DNA from: Microbacterium sp. 2FI
GTDB taxonomy: Bacteria; Actinomycetota; Actinomycetes; Actinomycetales; Microbacteriaceae
DNA length: 64,000 nucleotides
Assembly: GCF_005502885.1 (NCBI RefSeq)
Contig: NZ_SCMR01000018.1
Location: 24,176 to 88,175, forward strand
Reading direction: 5' to 3'
How positions within the stretch are numbered: position 1 is the stretch's first letter; every line of letters begins with the position of its first letter. The position numbers and the translations under genes are program-made. Positions 1 to 11,593 of this stretch are shown in pieces. The notes below the pieces were generated by a model that did no database searches, had not been told where the DNA came from, and was given only the letters and a program-made list of their open reading frames with translations.

Positions 1-3000
1 GTTCGGCACGGTCGCGTGGACGACCACGGTGTACGTGTCCGTCTCGGACGGCACGAGCACCTCGTCCTCGGCGAGCGTGTCGGTCCACCCGGGGTCGGTG
101 AAGACTCCGGGGCTCAGCGCACTCGGACCGCTCCACTCGGCATCCTCGATCACGATGTCGGCCCCGAAGTACAGGGTGTCATCGAGGTCGTAGACCGCGG
201 CGAGCTCGCTCGAGAGGTTCGTGACGAGCACCTCGTAGGTGATCTCCCACGTGCCGCCCTCGAGCTGCCGGATGTCGGTCACGTCCTTATCGATGTCAAC
301 CAGAGGCCGCTCGATCACGATGCAGTCGAGGTCGGTGTTGCCGCCCACCCCATTGGTCACCGTGGCGGAGTTCCAGAGACCTGCACCCTCTTCCTCACTG
401 AGGCAGTCGAGCGTCTCATCGACGACGGATGCCGCGATCATGACCGTCCGCGTCACCTCGTACGTGTGGGTCGCGCCCGCCGGCAGGACGCCGGTCGCGA
501 GCTGCGTGTCGAGGTCGCCATCCCAGTCAGGGTTCAGCGCTCCCGAGCCGCCGCCGGTCGCGACCGGACCGCTCGCGGTCCACTCGCCGCCGGTGACGTC
601 GGCAGGCAGCGCCTGCGGCTCGTCGGTGACGGAGTACCAGAGCTGGATGTCGTAGCTGTTGGTCACCGCGACCTCATAGGTGAGCGTCCACTCACCCGTC
701 TCGGTGTTCTGCTTGGCATCCACCGCCGTCTTGTCGACGACCGGGATCTCGGGCGCTGCACAGCCGGAGTCGGTGTCGGTGCCGCCCGGGTAGGCGACGG
801 TCACGACGTTGAAGAAGCCGCCGCCGTTCTCGGTGCACGCGAGGCCGCTGGCCGGCACCGGATCCACGAGGGACTCCGCCTCGACCCAGTAGGTGTACTG
901 GTGGCTGTCGTTGCCGTCGATCGGCACGTCGGTGACGTCAGGATCGCCCAGCCAGCCCTCGTCGGTCACGTCGAAGCTCGCGTCGAAGTCCGGCGCGTCG
1001 GTGAGGCTGTACACCGTCGGCAGGGCGTTCTCGTTGGTGACCGTGACTCCGTACTCGATGTACCACGTGCCATCCGAAAGCTGCGTCACGGTGCCGTCGG
1101 CCTTGTCGACGATCACCGGAACCGGCATCACCTCGACACACGCCTCGGCGGAGTCTTCGAACACGCCGTTGGTCACGAGAGCTGTATTCCAGATGCCCTC
1201 GTCGAGGGCCGGAGCCTCGCCGCACAGGAGCACCTCGGGGTCGATGTCGGCCTCGAGCCGCGCGCCCACCGACACCGTGTAGGTGTGTGTGGCGCCCGCA
1301 GGCAGCACGCCCTCGGCGACCAGCGTGGGGTCGTCTCCGTTCCAGGCAGGGTTCAGCGTGGCCGAGCCTGCCCCATCGGGGTCGGCCATCGGACCGGTCA
1401 CCGCCCAGTCGGCAGTGATCGCCATGCCGTCGGGCAGCGGATACGGCGCGTCGTGCAACTCATAGGCGAGTTGGATGCCGGGGCTCGTGTCGTTGCGGAC
1501 CGTCACCGTGTACGAGATCGTCCACGATCCGCCGGCGGCGGGCGTCGGCACGGCGGCGGTCTTGGTGACCGTCGGGCCCTGCGGTTCGGCGCAGCCGTCG
1601 TCCTCGTCGGTGCCCGGGGTGCCCGGGTAGGTGACGGTCGCGATGTTGTGGAACGCGCCGCCCTCACCCTCGACGCACTCGAGCTGCGGCTCTTCGACGG
1701 TGTCGTCGAAGGAGGCGACGATGCGGTAGACGAACTGGTCGGATCCGCCGGCCTCGATCGCCGTGTTCGCCACCGGTGCCGCACCCGACCAGCCCGAGCT
1801 CACGACATCGAAGCCGTCGCCGAGGTCGGGGGTGTCGGTCAGTGTGTAGACGGTCGCGAATGCCGAATCGTTGCTGACCGTGACCGTGTAATCGATCTGC
1901 CAGTCACCGCCCTCGAGCTGGGTCACCGTGCCGTCGGTCTTGCTGACCGTCACGGGCGGGAGCACGACGGTGACGCAGCCCTCGGCATCCTCCACGATGT
2001 CGCCCGAGGTGACCGTCGCCTTGTTGAGGAAGCCGCCCTGCGCGGCACAGTCGCCGATCGGGGTCGCCGTCGTCGACGGCTTGAGCACGCCCGTCACCAC
2101 GAAGGTGTAGGTCGTGTCGGCCGGGAGCTCACCGCTCCAGATCGTCGCGGTGCCCGGTGCGAAGTCCGCGTCGAGCGCCGGCGTGTCGACGCCGTTCACG
2201 ACGTTCCAGGTGTTCGGGACGAGGGTCCAGCCGGCCGGAGCCGCCGGGAACGCGTCCTCGAGCTCGGCCTGGATCGCGACGTCACCGGGGTTGGTGACCG
2301 TGATCGTGTACTCGAGGTTCCACGACGCGTCACCGTTCTGCGAGGCCGGGTTCGTTCCGAGCTTCGTGATCTCGGGGAAGGCCGGGTCGTCGCACGCGTA
2401 GACCGTGGTGTCGTCGTCACCCACGGTGAGGGTGGCGGAGTTCAGGAACCCGCGGTTGGGCGAGGCCGTCGATGTGCAGGTCCAGGTGTCGGTGTCCTGC
2501 GTGCCGTCGGCGATCTCGGCGATCACCGTCACCGTGTAGGTGTGGGTGGCCGGCGGGTTGCCCTCGCCGGCGGTCGGCAGCTCGACGTCCGTTGCGAGCG
2601 TCGCGGTGCCGGCCGGGAGCACGAACGGCACATCGGTGTCGTCCGGGCCGCTCCAGCTGGCCTCGATGGGCGTGATTCCTGCACCGTAGAGCAGGGCGTC
2701 GTCGAGGTCGTAGAACAGGTCGGAGTACTCCGACGTGTTCGTGACCACGATGTCGTAGACGATCGTCCACGTGCCGTCGAGGTTGTGCATCGGCGCACCG
2801 TCGACGGTCTTGTCGACGTCGTACTCGGCCGGTATCGCCGTGTTGGTGATCTCACACGTCACGTTCGCGCCGATCGGCAGCGAGATCTGGCCGTCGTCGA
2901 CGACGATGTCGCTGTCGCACGTCCAGTCGCTTGCGGTGTAGCCGCCTGCCGGGCCATCTTCGCCGAGGGTGTAGGTCGTTTCGGCCTCGACCGGCTGGGG

Positions 3001-6000
3001 ACCGGTGGATGCCGTCACTCCGCCGTCGCCCGAGGTGAGGGTCGCGTCGACGAAGCCGCCGTCGCCGGCCGCCGACAGGGTCCAGTCGGTGGCGACCCGC
3101 GAGCCGACGCCGTCCTGGTTGTCGACGATCTTCACGAGCGTGAGGGTCGGCTTCTTCGCGATGTTGGTGAACGTGCAGGTGACGTTGGCGCCGTTGGCGA
3201 CGGTCACCGTCTTGTCTGCCATCGACGTCGTGCCCGTGGAGCACTCAAGGTCGGTCCACTCGTAGTTCGCGACGCTCTGCAGCTCGTTCAGCGTGTAGAC
3301 GCCCGCGGGGACCGCGATGGTCTCGTTGTGGTCGAACGCGATCGTCGCATCGGCGCCGCGCTTGGCCTCGAGCAGCTGATTCCAGTCGGCGGGCACAGCG
3401 TCACCGCCGTTGGTGTCGTCGACGACCTTGACGAGCGTCAGGTTGCCGGGCTCGTCGTCGTTGTTGAACGTGCAGGTGACGTCGTCGCCGGCCTCGAGTA
3501 CGAGAGTCGGAGCTGCGACGGTCGTGTTCGGGAAGCCGACGCAGTTGAGGCTCGCGAGGGTGTAGCCGTCGATGTCGCTCTCACCGAGCGTATAGGTCAC
3601 GCCTGCCTCGACCGGCTCCGCGGTGACGGGGTCGGTGCCGGTGACACCCGACAGGTCGGGGCCTTCGGGCGTCGTGGCCGTCAGGGTCCATGCGGTGGGC
3701 TGGGCTGTGCCGCCGTGATTGTTCGTGACGGTCTTGACGAGCGTGAGCTTGGGCGCGATGTCGTCGTTCACGATGCGGTACGTCGCATCGCCGAGGGCCG
3801 GGACGCTGACGTCCCAACCGGCGACGTCCTCCCACGTGTCGGGACCGATGAGCCGCTGCAGCTTCACCTGCTCGTAGCCGTCGGGGCCGGTCTCGGAGAT
3901 CGTGTAGACGGTGCCCGGCCGCACGAAGAACGAGCTCGTGCCGGTGTCGGTCTCAGAGCCGACGACGTTGCCGACCGGGGGCTGCACCGGCAGATCAGGG
4001 TCGTTCACCGGGGTGCCGATGAGGGTCCAGTCGCCCGCCGCGGCGTCACCGCCGTTGTCATTGATGACGTGCTTGAGCAGCGTCAGCTCGGCGGTCTGGT
4101 TGGTGATCGTGCAGGCGACACGGGTGCCGAGCGGCACGTTCACGCCGCCGTTGATGCCGTCCGAGTATCCGCTGTTCGGCCACGGGTCGCCGTTCTCATC
4201 GACGCGGATACACGACGCCGAGCCCGTCGACAGGGGGTTCGACTGCAGGTTCGTGCGCTGGTCGACCTGGGTGTACAGCGGGCTGCCGCTCGTCTCGAAC
4301 AGCTGGTAGCGAGCGTCGGCCGTAACCAGGTCCGTCGTCCCGCTGGTGCCGAAGAAGCCCGGGAGTGCGGGCGCAGGCACCGGCTGACCGGCGAGGAACT
4401 GCGCGTTCAGCACCCACGCGCCGGGAGCGGTGGGGCCGTTCGCCACATTCTTGATCAGCGTCAGCCTGCTCTCGCAGGTCACCGTGTTCGTGATCGTCGC
4501 GGTGTTGTGCTGCTCGGTGAGCGTGAGCGCATAGCCCGCCCCCAGAGCGATGTTCGCGGGGTCGCCGTTGATCTCGGTGATCGTCGCGACGTTCGAGCAC
4601 ATCGTGGGATCGATCAGCGACAGCGTCTCGGAGATGGTCGCGACGTTGTTCAGCGTGTACCCGGTGCGCGTGACGCCCCAGCCCTGGTTGGTGGCGCCGG
4701 CGGCGCCCGGACCCGTGAGCTGCAGTTGGGCGTTGAGTCCGCCCGGCTGCGAGCCGTTCGTGTAGGGGACGCCGTTGACGATCCAGCTCTTCGACACCGT
4801 GAGGTCGGCCTCAGGGTTCGGCGCGCGGTTGTAGATGACGCAGTTCACCGCTTCCGTGCTCGGCACGTTGAGGGTGACGCCGTTGGTCGGATTGGCCGTC
4901 GGCACGACCGCTTGGCCCGTATTCAGATTCGTGCAGACGGCGTTGCTGCCGTTGACGGGCACCAAGGTGAAGCCCGCCTGCTGCTCTTCGACGATCGTGA
5001 TCGAGGCCTGCGTGGTGCCGCCCGGGAAGGTGAGCGGGAACGTGACCGAACCCGTGCCGTCGTTGGTGGTCGGCTGCGAGTTGTCAGGCGTGGTCACCCC
5101 TGCGGTGTTGATCGTGCTGTTGAACACCCAGCCCGCACCGGCGGGGACGGCACCGGTGATCGAGCCCGCAGGCGCGCTGGAAGGAACGATCGCCTTCGTC
5201 ACCGTGAGCGAGCCGGCGCAGTTGCCGAGCGCGAGGTTGCGAAGTGCCGTGCCGACTGCGTCGTAGTCCTCGGTCTGATAGAAGTCGGCGTTCTGGCCGT
5301 TGGTGCCCGTATACGCGGTGGGGCCCGAGATAGCACGGAGGTTCAGCGCGTTCGTGGCCCCCGTCGCGCCCGCGCCGACGCCGAAGGCGAGCACGCGCGT
5401 GCCGTTCGCCTTGAGCGCGTTCGCGGAGAAGATGCCGTTCTCGGTCTCGCGGAAGCGGTTGTCGCTGCCCGAGCCCTGGTACGGCTGGTTGTAGGTCGTC
5501 GGGTTGCCGTCGGTGATGATCACGGCCACGTCGAACTGGTTGCCGGGCACGTTGTTCGAGGCCGCGATGCCGAGGCCGCGATCCCAGTTCGTTCCGCCGG
5601 CAGAAGTCCACGACACATACCGGTTCTTGAAGATAGTCCCCTGGCCGGGTGTCGTGACCGGCGTGAGGCTCGGGTAGTTGGTCGCTCCACCGCTGCCCGG
5701 CGTCTCCCACGAGAACGAGAACAGCGACATGCGCGACGGCGTGCCGGCCAGCGAGTCGACGAACGTGTCTGCGGCATCCTTCAGGTCGGGGAGCGCCGTG
5801 CCCACCGAACCCGAGATGTCGAGGATGAGCGCGACATCGAGGCCGCACGACGGGGTCAGCGTCGGGTTGACGCGCGACTGCTGCCAGATTCCACCCGAGA
5901 CGTTGGACGCCGTGCCCGATCCGAGCATGAGGTCATCGACGTCCTGCGACGAGTAGGAGGTGTTGCCGACGAGCCCGACCTTCATGCGGAACTGGTAGGC

Positions 6001-7149
6001 CAGCGACGAACCGGCGCCCGCAGCTCCGCCCACGCGCAGCGTCGGGTTCATGTAGTGGGTGGACGGCACGCTGTACTGCACGACCCACGGCCGCGTGCCG
6101 TTGTTGGCACCGCCGGCCTGGGTGGCGGGAACCGTGAACACGCAGTCGCCGGTGGGTCCCGAGACGCAGCGGGCCCAGCCCGCGCCGTCGCCCGCGACGC
6201 CGTCTGCGCGCGTCGCGCTCGGAGCCGTGCCCGAGCCGTTGTCGTTGCGGAGGTGCAGCACGACGCCCTGCAGATCGGTGACTCCGGTGATGCTGGTGCG
6301 GTCGGAGCCGACCTTCACCGTGATCGTGGCCGACTGCGGCGGGGCGTAGGTGTGGGTGAAGGTACACGTGGAGGCGCGGTCGGCGTTGGCGGTGTACGCC
6401 AGGGTGGACGTGCCGCCGGTCCACGTGAGTCCATTGCCCGCGTCAGTGCACGTGACGGCTGTCGTGTAGTTCGCGGTGTTGGGGCTCTGCGAGATCGCGG
6501 AGATGACCCACGATCCGTTCGCCGCATCCACGGTCGCCGGGGCCGCGGGAAGAACGTGCCAGTCGGCACCGACGGTCGCGCGGTACTCCCAGTTGGCCGC
6601 CGTGGCAGGGCCGCCGCCCACGATGTTCACGGCGCGCGTGAATGTGAGGCAGGTGCCCGTACAGGCGGGCAGGATCGCGAGCGCGACGATGGGCGCGTCG
6701 AGCGGTGCGGCTGCCTTCGATGAGTCGCTGGAGGGCTTCTCGCCCTTCGGCGCGGACGGCGCCGGCTTGGCCGGGGTCTCTTCGGCCGGAGCCTCCTCCG
6801 CAGGCGTCTCCTCAGCGGGAGCCTCCTCAACAGGCGCTTCCTCGGCCGGAGCCTCCTCGGCCGGAGCCTCCTCAGCGGGCGTCTCCTCAGCGGGCGTCTC
6901 CTCAGCGGGCGTCTCCTCAGCCGGAGTCGTCTCCTGCGTCGTCGTCTCGTCCGCGGGAGGCGGCGTCACCACGCCTGCGACCGCGGGCGTCACGCCCGTG
7001 AAGATCAGCGCACCTGTCAGAAGCGTCGCTATCCCGCCGGCGTACCAGCGGTGACGCATCGTCAGATTGCGATCCCGATTGCGCTCTCGCCGCATCCGGC
7101 GACGTGTCCCCAAGCGCCCGAAACCGTCCATGTTCATGCTGCCACCCAT
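1..7149 (-). CDS. Giant secreted vWA-domain surface protein (partial, C-terminus off window)
   Basis: Partial gene: 2,383 codons are in the window and the reading frame continues past base 1. The N-terminus is basic (residues 16-34), followed by a hydrophobic stretch at about 36-54 and a possible AVA-G signal cleavage near residue 58. Next comes an E/A/P/T-rich linker (about 65-140). A von Willebrand A domain spans about 435-640, with the MIDAS motif DISGS starting at D444 and a later ITDG motif. The rest is a chain of beta-sandwich modules: first prealbumin/SpaA-like units containing LTLVK...NNxGG, then DUF11-like units containing W.I.Y...VTN. The ATG at 7149 is first in frame; ATGs at 7137 and 7131 are alternatives. 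A sortase motif, if present, would lie off window. Likely an adhesin or wall-associated protein, by inference. Long open frames on the opposite strand are composition artefacts. Confidence 0.88.
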   Translation of the reverse strand, partial: MGGSMNMDGFGRLGTRRRMRRERNRDRNLTMRHRWYAGGIATLLTGALIFTGVTPAVAGVVTPPPADETTTQETTPAEETPAEETPAEETPAEEAPAEEAPAEEAPVEEAPAEETPAEEAPAEETPAKPAPSAPKGEKPSSDSSKAAAPLDAPIVALAILPACTGTCLTFTRAVNIVGGGPATAANWEYRATVGADWHVLPAAPATVDAANGSWVISAISQSPNTANYTTAVTCTDAGNGLTWTGGTSTLAYTANADRASTCTFTHTYAPPQSATITVKVGSDRTSITGVTDLQGVVLHLRNDNGSGTAPSATRADGVAGDGAGWARCVSGPTGDCVFTVPATQAGGANNGTRPWVVQYSVPSTHYMNPTLRVGGAAGAGSSLAYQFRMKVGLVGNTSYSSQDVDDLMLGSGTASNVSGGIWQQSRVNPTLTPSCGLDVALILDISGSVGTALPDLKDAADTFVDSLAGTPSRMSLFSFSWETPGSGGATNYPSLTPVTTPGQGTIFKNRYVSWTSAGGTNWDRGLGIAASNNVPGNQFDVAVIITDGNPTTYNQPYQGSGSDNRFRETENGIFSANALKANGTRVLAFGVGAGATGATNALNLRAISGPTAYTGTNGQNADFYQTEDYDAVGTALRNLALGNCAGSLTVTKAIVPSSAPAGSITGAVPAGAGWVFNSTINTAGVTTPDNSQPTTNDGTGSVTFPLTFPGGTTQASITIVEEQQAGFTLVPVNGSNAVCTNLNTGQAVVPTANPTNGVTLNVPSTEAVNCVIYNRAPNPEADLTVSKSWIVNGVPYTNGSQPGGLNAQLQLTGPGAAGATNQGWGVTRTGYTLNNVATISETLSLIDPTMCSNVATITEINGDPANIALGAGYALTLTEQHNTATITNTVTCESRLTLIKNVANGPTAPGAWVLNAQFLAGQPVPAPALPGFFGTSGTTDLVTADARYQLFETSGSPLYTQVDQRTNLQSNPLSTGSASCIRVDENGDPWPNSGYSDGINGGVNVPLGTRVACTITNQTAELTLLKHVINDNGGDAAAGDWTLIGTPVNDPDLPVQPPVGNVVGSETDTGTSSFFVRPGTVYTISETGPDGYEQVKLQRLIGPDTWEDVAGWDVSVPALGDATYRIVNDDIAPKLTLVKTVTNNHGGTAQPTAWTLTATTPEGPDLSGVTGTDPVTAEPVEAGVTYTLGESDIDGYTLASLNCVGFPNTTVAAPTLVLEAGDDVTCTFNNDDEPGNLTLVKVVDDTNGGDAVPADWNQLLEAKRGADATIAFDHNETIAVPAGVYTLNELQSVANYEWTDLECSTGTTSMADKTVTVANGANVTCTFTNIAKKPTLTLVKIVDNQDGVGSRVATDWTLSAAGDGGFVDATLTSGDGGVTASTGPQPVEAETTYTLGEDGPAGGYTASDWTCDSDIVVDDGQISLPIGANVTCEITNTAIPAEYDVDKTVDGAPMHNLDGTWTIVYDIVVTNTSEYSDLFYDLDDALLYGAGITPIEASWSGPDDTDVPFVLPAGTATLATDVELPTAGEGNPPATHTYTVTVIAEIADGTQDTDTWTCTSTASPNRGFLNSATLTVGDDDTTVYACDDPAFPEITKLGTNPASQNGDASWNLEYTITVTNPGDVAIQAELEDAFPAAPAGWTLVPNTWNVVNGVDTPALDADFAPGTATIWSGELPADTTYTFVVTGVLKPSTTATPIGDCAAQGGFLNKATVTSGDIVEDAEGCVTVVLPPVTVSKTDGTVTQLEGGDWQIDYTVTVSNDSAFATVYTLTDTPDLGDGFDVVSSGWSGAAPVANTAIEAGGSDQFVYRIVASFDDTVEEPQLECVEGEGGAFHNIATVTYPGTPGTDEDDGCAEPQGPTVTKTAAVPTPAAGGSWTISYTVTVRNDTSPGIQLAYELHDAPYPLPDGMAITADWAVTGPMADPDGAGSATLNPAWNGDDPTLVAEGVLPAGATHTYTVSVGARLEADIDPEVLLCGEAPALDEGIWNTALVTNGVFEDSAEACVEVMPVPVIVDKADGTVTQLSDGTWYIEYGVTVTNENALPTVYSLTDAPDFDASFDVTDEGWLGDPDVTDVPIDGNDSHQYTYWVEAESLVDPVPASGLACTENGGGFFNVVTVAYPGGTDTDSGCAAPEIPVVDKTAVDAKQNTETGEWTLTYEVAVTNSYDIQLWYSVTDEPQALPADVTGGEWTASGPVATGGGSGALNPDWDGDLDTQLATGVLPAGATHTYEVTRTVMIAASVVDETLDCLSEEEGAGLWNSATVTNGVGGNTDLDCIVIERPLVDIDKDVTDIRQLEGGTWEITYEVLVTNLSSELAAVYDLDDTLYFGADIVIEDAEWSGPSALSPGVFTDPGWTDTLAEDEVLVPSETDTYTVVVHATVPN
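6778..6930 (-). repeat. Tandem E-E-(A/T)-P-A coding repeat
   Basis: A 15-base unit encoding variants of [10 protein letters not shown] is repeated about ten times in the linker after the signal peptide of the vWA protein. Such acidic, proline-rich linkers commonly hold a folded domain away from the membrane or wall. The repeat number is likely variable between strains (inference). Confidence 0.8.
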
Positions 7150-7183
7150 GACTTCACCCGTCGATAAATCGACCACGAGGTGA

Positions 7184-7197
7184 CCCCTGCTTAGGGG
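7184..7197. promoter_or_regulatory. CCCCT-N4-AGGGG inverted repeat upstream of the vWA gene
   Basis: The palindrome CCCCTGCTTAGGGG lies 35-48 bases upstream of the ATG of the vWA protein. A second dyad, TCGATAAATCGA, lies between it and the start at 7161-7172. The position suits an operator or promoter element, but I cannot name a regulator. Confidence 0.35.
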
Positions 7198-7370
7198 CCC
7201 CCAAGACAAAGCACCGCCGACGAGAATCTCCCCAGAACCGTCGGCATGCCACTGCCCCACTCGTGAAGCTACCGGCGACGGTGGGGTGCGTCAAGTAACG
7301 GCTCGGGAACGATCACCGGCGTGTCGTGCTGATCAGCATCCATCCGAATGGACTCCCGCGGAAACGCGGA

Positions 7371-7401
7371 GGCGGCCGAGAGAACCCGTCTCCCGGCCGC
7401 C
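7371..7401 (-). terminator. Rho-independent-type hairpin after the Rv0909-like gene
   Basis: An 8-bp perfect GC stem, GGCGGCCG (7371-7378) with CGGCCGCC (7394-7401), has a partly pairing 15-base interior. It lies 23 bases beyond the stop codon at 7424. There is no clear U-tract, as is usual in high-GC actinobacteria. Confidence 0.5.
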
Positions 7402-7423
7402 GCCGCGCAATGCTTCGCGTGAC

Positions 7424-7639
7424 CTACTCGTGGCCGACCGTCTTGTCGACGTGGTCGCGAACGCCGTCGACATGCTCGTCGATCGAGTCGGGCGCGATCT
7501 TCTTCACGAACTCGGCAGCGGCGTCGAGGACGCTGTCGCTCACGCCTTCGGCCTGCTCGCTCTTGATCGCTTCGCCGATCTGGTCCTTGTTCTGATCAAG
7601 GAAGTCCTTGCCCTGGTTGACGAGGTCTTCGATACCCAT
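7424..7639 (-). CDS. Rv0909/MT0933-like small helical protein (putative antitoxin family)
   Basis: A 71-residue charged, alpha-helical protein starting MGIEDLVNQGKDFLDQNKDQ. It resembles the actinobacterial Rv0909/MT0933 family, annotated as TA-system antitoxins and related to short Lys/Asp-rich stress proteins. The ATG at 7639 has a good AAGGAG ribosome site seven bases upstream, so longer frames starting further up are rejected. No toxin-like partner adjoins it: the upstream neighbour is a VanZ-like membrane protein and the downstream one is the vWA gene. The antitoxin label is therefore only a family name here. A hairpin follows the stop. Confidence 0.7.
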   Translation of the reverse strand: MGIEDLVNQGKDFLDQNKDQIGEAIKSEQAEGVSDSVLDAAAEFVKKIAPDSIDEHVDGVRDHVDKTVGHE

Positions 7640-7721
7640 GTCCACTCCTTCGTCGGCCCCCGATGGCCCTCGGACTCGATTCTGTCGGGCGGGATACCGC
7701 GGCGGAACCCCGGGGCGCGAA

Positions 7722-8228
7722 TCAGCGAGCGGATGCCGCAAGCCGACGCTTCTGGGCCTCGTGCTTCTCGATCACGCGGTCGTCGCGCGCCTTGACGACC
7801 GCGCGCAGGATCACGGCGATGAAGACCCCGATCGTCGCGCCGATCGAGTTGGCGATGACGTCTTCGACGGTCGAGTAGCGGTCTTCGAGCAGGTACTTCT
7901 GCGCGACCTCGATCAGGCCCGAGAGCGCCGGGCCGAGGAGGAGCGCGATCGGCCACCACCGCAGCGGGATCATGAGTCCGAACAGCAGCCCCACCGGCAC
8001 GAACAGCAGCACGTTGGCGAACGACTCGATGAACGCATAGTCCACGAACGCGGGCACGCCACGCTCGTGGAGTTCGGCGATGGCGCGGTTGAGCAGGCTC
8101 TCGACGGGCTGATCGATCGGGCTCGGCCAGAACACGACGAACGCGAGGAAAGCGCCGTACCCGATCGCGAGCGCCGCGATCAGCGTGTGGCGGGGTCCAC
8201 TCGTACTCGGCAGCCGGCCGTCGGTCAC
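7722..8228 (-). CDS. VanZ-like family membrane protein
   Basis: About 168 residues with four predicted membrane segments. Motifs typical of the VanZ-like domain include NVLLFVPVGLLFG, LIEVAQKYL and the following DxxDVIAN-type motif (here VEDVIANSIGATIG). VanZ of the vancomycin operons gives low-level teicoplanin resistance by an unclear mechanism, and most homologues have unknown roles in the envelope. I chose GTG 8228 because it overlaps the stop of the upstream DUF4012 gene as GTGA, implying translational coupling; GTG 8255 is an alternative. The C-terminus is basic and cytoplasmic. Position next to glycan genes suggests an envelope role. Confidence 0.8.
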   Translation of the reverse strand: MTDGRLPSTSGPRHTLIAALAIGYGAFLAFVVFWPSPIDQPVESLLNRAIAELHERGVPAFVDYAFIESFANVLLFVPVGLLFGLMIPLRWWPIALLLGPALSGLIEVAQKYLLEDRYSTVEDVIANSIGATIGVFIAVILRAVVKARDDRVIEKHEAQKRRLAASAR

Positions 8229-10072
8229 GGGGCCGCCGGGAACAGCTGGCTGCACGAGTCTGCGACGGTGACCGGCGTCTTCGTGACGGTCGGCGAGTAG
8301 CGCACCTCGAGCGGGCCGAGGTCACCCTCGGGCAGCGTGCTCGTGTACGACACGGTGCGCGTCTCACCCATCGGCAGCGTGATGGTGATGCTCTTGCCGT
8401 CACGGCCTGCTTCGGAGCCGGTGCGCGTCCACGAGCCGAAGTCGCCGTTCTCGGGGTCGGAGACGATCGTGCCGCCCGGCACCGCATACGAGAGCACGTC
8501 GAGGATCATGGTCGTGCGCGGGATGCCGAGCTGGTTGTTGCGCCACGCCAGCGTGTAGCCGCTGAGGTTCGAACCCGGCACCGTGCTCGTCAGCGTCGTG
8601 GTGGTCGTGACGGTGCGCGCCGCGGGATCGCACGAGACGGCGACCGCGGTCGAGAGGTAGTACTCGAGCTTGCTGTACGAGGCGTTGACGAGGTACGTGC
8701 CGACCTGCGTGGCGGCGACGTTGTCGGTTGCGAGGGCCCCATCGACGTTGAACTCGGCGCTGAGAGCCTGCTCGGCCTCGCGGGGGAACCACAGGTAGGT
8801 GCGCTGATCGTCGGCGGCGAGCTGCAGCTGCTCGAGCATCGTCATCGGATCCCAGTCGCCTGAAGACACCTTCTCGAAGACCTTGCCTGCGACGTCGGCG
8901 AAGTAGGCATCGGCCGCGAGACCATTGGTGCCGAAGCGCTCGTAGGCATCGCTCAGCAGCGCCTTCACGACGTTGTCCGCATTGAGTTCAGAGCCGTCCT
9001 CGAGCACGACCGGACCCGTGGCGCGCAGCATGTACGACAGCACGACGGGGTCGATCGAGATCACGCCGTCGATGTCGCCGCCGATGTTGGTCTGCCAGAG
9101 CGAACGGAACATCGCGGCCGAGGTCGGGAAGTCTGGGGTGCGCGTGTAGTTCTGCGCGTAGGCGTCGAAGTCACCCTCATACATCGCGAGGGTCGACTCG
9201 GGCATCTCGTAGTCGAGCCACCCGCGCACACCGGCGAGGTGGAAGTTCTCGGAGGCCTCGTCGTCGCGCATCTCGATCTTGCCGTTGTCGACCGACATGA
9301 TCGCCGAAGTCGCCGCATTGCCGCCCGTCGCACGGATCTCGGCGTTGTTCTGGAAGAGGACGACGTAGGTGCGCGGCTCTTCGGAACCGGCGAGCTGCAG
9401 CAGCGTCGGCAGATACTTCTCGACCGTCTCGAGGGCCGGGCCGGCCTCGTCCATCACGTCGAGCAGCTGGCCGATCGCGTCGTCGACGATGGGCAGCAGC
9501 TCCGCGCGATCGATCTCGGCGACTCGAGACTCCGCATCGGCGAACGCCGCGTTCACCTGCGGCATGACCTCGATCGCACCACGGAACGGGTCGAGGTCCA
9601 CTCCCCCACCTTCGACCGCGAGCTGGTCGAGCTGCACGGTGCTCAGCAGCTGAAGCGCCGGCGGCATCGCGTCCCGCACGAGGATGTGGGTGGCCTCGGT
9701 CGCGCTCTTGACGGCGGCGACGTTCACCCCGACGACCGGGACGGCGGATGCAGCATCCCACAGCGGACCCTGCACGATCTCGTCGGCATCCGTCGTCAGT
9801 ACGAGCACCTCGTCTGCGAGAGCCTGGATCTGAGCCGTGTCGCCCGTCTTCGCGAGGGCGGGGACGGCGGTGAGCTTGTCCTTGGCTGCCAAGAGGTCGT
9901 CGCGTACCTCGAGAGCCTGGAGTGCGAACACGCCCCCCACGGCGCCGATGGCGCCGACGACGACGAACGTGCCCAGAAGCACCCACGGCCAGCGGCGTCG
10001 CCGCTGGGGCGCCGGGGCGTGATCGCCGGCGCGGCCATGGCGGAAGCGCCCGGCGAGGGGTTTGGAGGACAC
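8225..10072 (-). CDS. DUF4012 domain-containing membrane-anchored protein
   Basis: A 615-residue protein with a cytoplasmic basic N-terminus, one membrane helix at about 28-52 and a large extracellular part. The sequence NNAEIRATGG near the middle and the general layout match the DUF4012 family, which is common in actinobacterial exopolysaccharide loci next to sugar transferases. Biochemical function is unknown. The start is a GTG at 10072 without an obvious strong ribosome site. The stop overlaps the start of the VanZ-like gene (GTGA), and the polyprenyl sugar transferase gene ends 49 bases upstream. These three, with ugd, probably form one transcription unit. Confidence 0.82.
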   Translation of the reverse strand: MSSKPLAGRFRHGRAGDHAPAPQRRRRWPWVLLGTFVVVGAIGAVGGVFALQALEVRDDLLAAKDKLTAVPALAKTGDTAQIQALADEVLVLTTDADEIVQGPLWDAASAVPVVGVNVAAVKSATEATHILVRDAMPPALQLLSTVQLDQLAVEGGGVDLDPFRGAIEVMPQVNAAFADAESRVAEIDRAELLPIVDDAIGQLLDVMDEAGPALETVEKYLPTLLQLAGSEEPRTYVVLFQNNAEIRATGGNAATSAIMSVDNGKIEMRDDEASENFHLAGVRGWLDYEMPESTLAMYEGDFDAYAQNYTRTPDFPTSAAMFRSLWQTNIGGDIDGVISIDPVVLSYMLRATGPVVLEDGSELNADNVVKALLSDAYERFGTNGLAADAYFADVAGKVFEKVSSGDWDPMTMLEQLQLAADDQRTYLWFPREAEQALSAEFNVDGALATDNVAATQVGTYLVNASYSKLEYYLSTAVAVSCDPAARTVTTTTTLTSTVPGSNLSGYTLAWRNNQLGIPRTTMILDVLSYAVPGGTIVSDPENGDFGSWTRTGSEAGRDGKSITITLPMGETRTVSYTSTLPEGDLGPLEVRYSPTVTKTPVTVADSCSQLFPAAP

Positions 10073-10121
10073 CTGAGGATGCTATCCGGGTCGGGCTGGG
10101 ATGATGCCGAGAGACGCGCGC

Positions 10122-11585
10122 TCAGTGCGCGGTTTCACCCGGCACGATGACCGCGCGGATGGTGCGGAACAGGATCAGCACGTCTTGCATGAACGACCAG
10201 TTCTCGACGTAGTACAGGTCGAGGCGAATCGCGTCTTCCCACGACAGCTGCGACCGCCCGCTCACCTGCCACAGCCCGCTCATGCCAGGCTTGACGAGCA
10301 GCCGCCGATTGGCGTCGTCGTTGTACAGCGCGACTTCGGTCGCGCGCTGCGGACGGGGGCCGACCAGGCTCATCTCGCCGCGGAACACATTGAACAGCTG
10401 CGGGAACTCGTCGATCGAGTGCTTGCGGAGGAAGCGTCCGACCTTCGTGATGCGGGGATCGTTCGTCACCTTGAAGAGAGGCTGATCGGTGGTGCCCTGC
10501 ACATCGAGCAGGCTCGCGAGCTGGTCGTCGGCATTGGCGACCATCGAACGGAACTTGATCATGCCGAACTCACGGCCGCTGCGCCCGATCCGCAGCTGCC
10601 GGTAGAGGACCGGCCCCGGACCGTCGATGCGGATCGCGATCGCGGCGGCGACCATGATCGGCGAGAAGAGCAGGATCATGATCGACGAGCCGATGATGTC
10701 GAAGGCGCGCTTGCCGAACCGCTTGTGCCCCTCGAGGGTCGGGAACTCGATATGGACGAGAGGCAGGCCCGCGACGGGCCGTGCATGGATTCGAGGACCC
10801 GCGACGTCGGTGAGAGCGGGAGCGACGACCCAATTGACGTCGCGGTCGGCCATCGCCCAGCCGAGGCGCCGCATGGTGGCGGGGTCGAGCTCGTCGGCAC
10901 CCGCGACGATCAGGGTGTCGGCGCCTGCCGCGTCGATCGCCTGCTCGACGTCGGCGAGGCCGCCGAGCACAGGAACGTCGCCGATCGCGATCCGCGTGCC
11001 TCGCGGGGTGATGGCACCGACGATGGCGTAGCCGCTCCCATGCGTGCCGCGGATCTGCCTGATGATGTGCTCGAGTTTCGCCCGATCCCCGAGTACGACC
11101 GCCCGATAGACGAAGGCACCCGACTGCTGGCGATGCCGCAGCCATTGCCGCCAGCCCCAGCGGCCCGCGATCAGCCCGGCAAGACCGACGGGAAGCGCGA
11201 TGAGGAACAGGGCGCGCGCCACTTCGATGCGCAGGAAGAACGCGATGGTGATGACGACCGCGAACACGAAGAACGTTGCGCTGACGATGCGGCGGTACTC
11301 GACGACTCCATGGCCGACGATGTGCCGGTCACGGGTGTCGAACGCGTCGAGGCACAGCAGCCACATCACCCCGATGATCGCCAACGGAACGAAGTACGGC
11401 AGGTCGGGTCCCCCGGGCCATGACAGCGTCGTGTTGAGATCCGGCAGCGCGAGAAGACCGAAGCCTGCGAGCGTGGCGATGAGGATGAGGGCGTCGGTGT
11501 AGATGAGCCGGCTGGCGTAGCGGCGCACCCACGGCGGCTCTCGACGCTGCGACGGCGTCGCAGCTGGCGTCCGAGGAGGATTCAT
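10122..11585 (-). CDS. Polyprenyl-phosphate sugar-1-phosphate transferase (WbaP/WcaJ type)
   Basis: A 487-residue initiating enzyme of glycan synthesis. It should transfer a hexose-1-phosphate from a nucleotide sugar to undecaprenyl phosphate on the cytoplasmic face of the membrane. The N-terminal half has about four to five membrane helices and a CoA-binding/Rossmann-like segment ([19 protein letters not shown]). The catalytic C-terminal domain shows [39 protein letters not shown] and SLVGPRP, all diagnostic for bacterial sugar transferases (PF02397). Start ATG 11585. It sits 8 bases after ugd, consistent with an operon, and supplies the lipid carrier start for the surface glycan of this cluster. 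The transferred sugar cannot be read from sequence. Confidence 0.93.
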   Translation of the reverse strand: MNPPRTPAATPSQRREPPWVRRYASRLIYTDALILIATLAGFGLLALPDLNTTLSWPGGPDLPYFVPLAIIGVMWLLCLDAFDTRDRHIVGHGVVEYRRIVSATFFVFAVVITIAFFLRIEVARALFLIALPVGLAGLIAGRWGWRQWLRHRQQSGAFVYRAVVLGDRAKLEHIIRQIRGTHGSGYAIVGAITPRGTRIAIGDVPVLGGLADVEQAIDAAGADTLIVAGADELDPATMRRLGWAMADRDVNWVVAPALTDVAGPRIHARPVAGLPLVHIEFPTLEGHKRFGKRAFDIIGSSIMILLFSPIMVAAAIAIRIDGPGPVLYRQLRIGRSGREFGMIKFRSMVANADDQLASLLDVQGTTDQPLFKVTNDPRITKVGRFLRKHSIDEFPQLFNVFRGEMSLVGPRPQRATEVALYNDDANRRLLVKPGMSGLWQVSGRSQLSWEDAIRLDLYYVENWSFMQDVLILFRTIRAVIVPGETAH

Positions 11586-11593
11586 GGAGTCAG

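Noticed and set aside
16..6723. A 2,235-codon open frame on the plus strand
   Set aside because: It is antisense to the vWA protein gene. The translation is Arg/Asp/Val-rich with no domain or repeat logic, whereas the minus-strand frame has a signal peptide, a MIDAS motif and regular modules. Long antisense frames are common in high-GC DNA.
7424..7639. A toxin-antitoxin module based on the Rv0909-like protein
   Set aside because: No adjacent toxin-like gene is present; neighbours are VanZ-like and vWA genes. The antitoxin name is only a family label.
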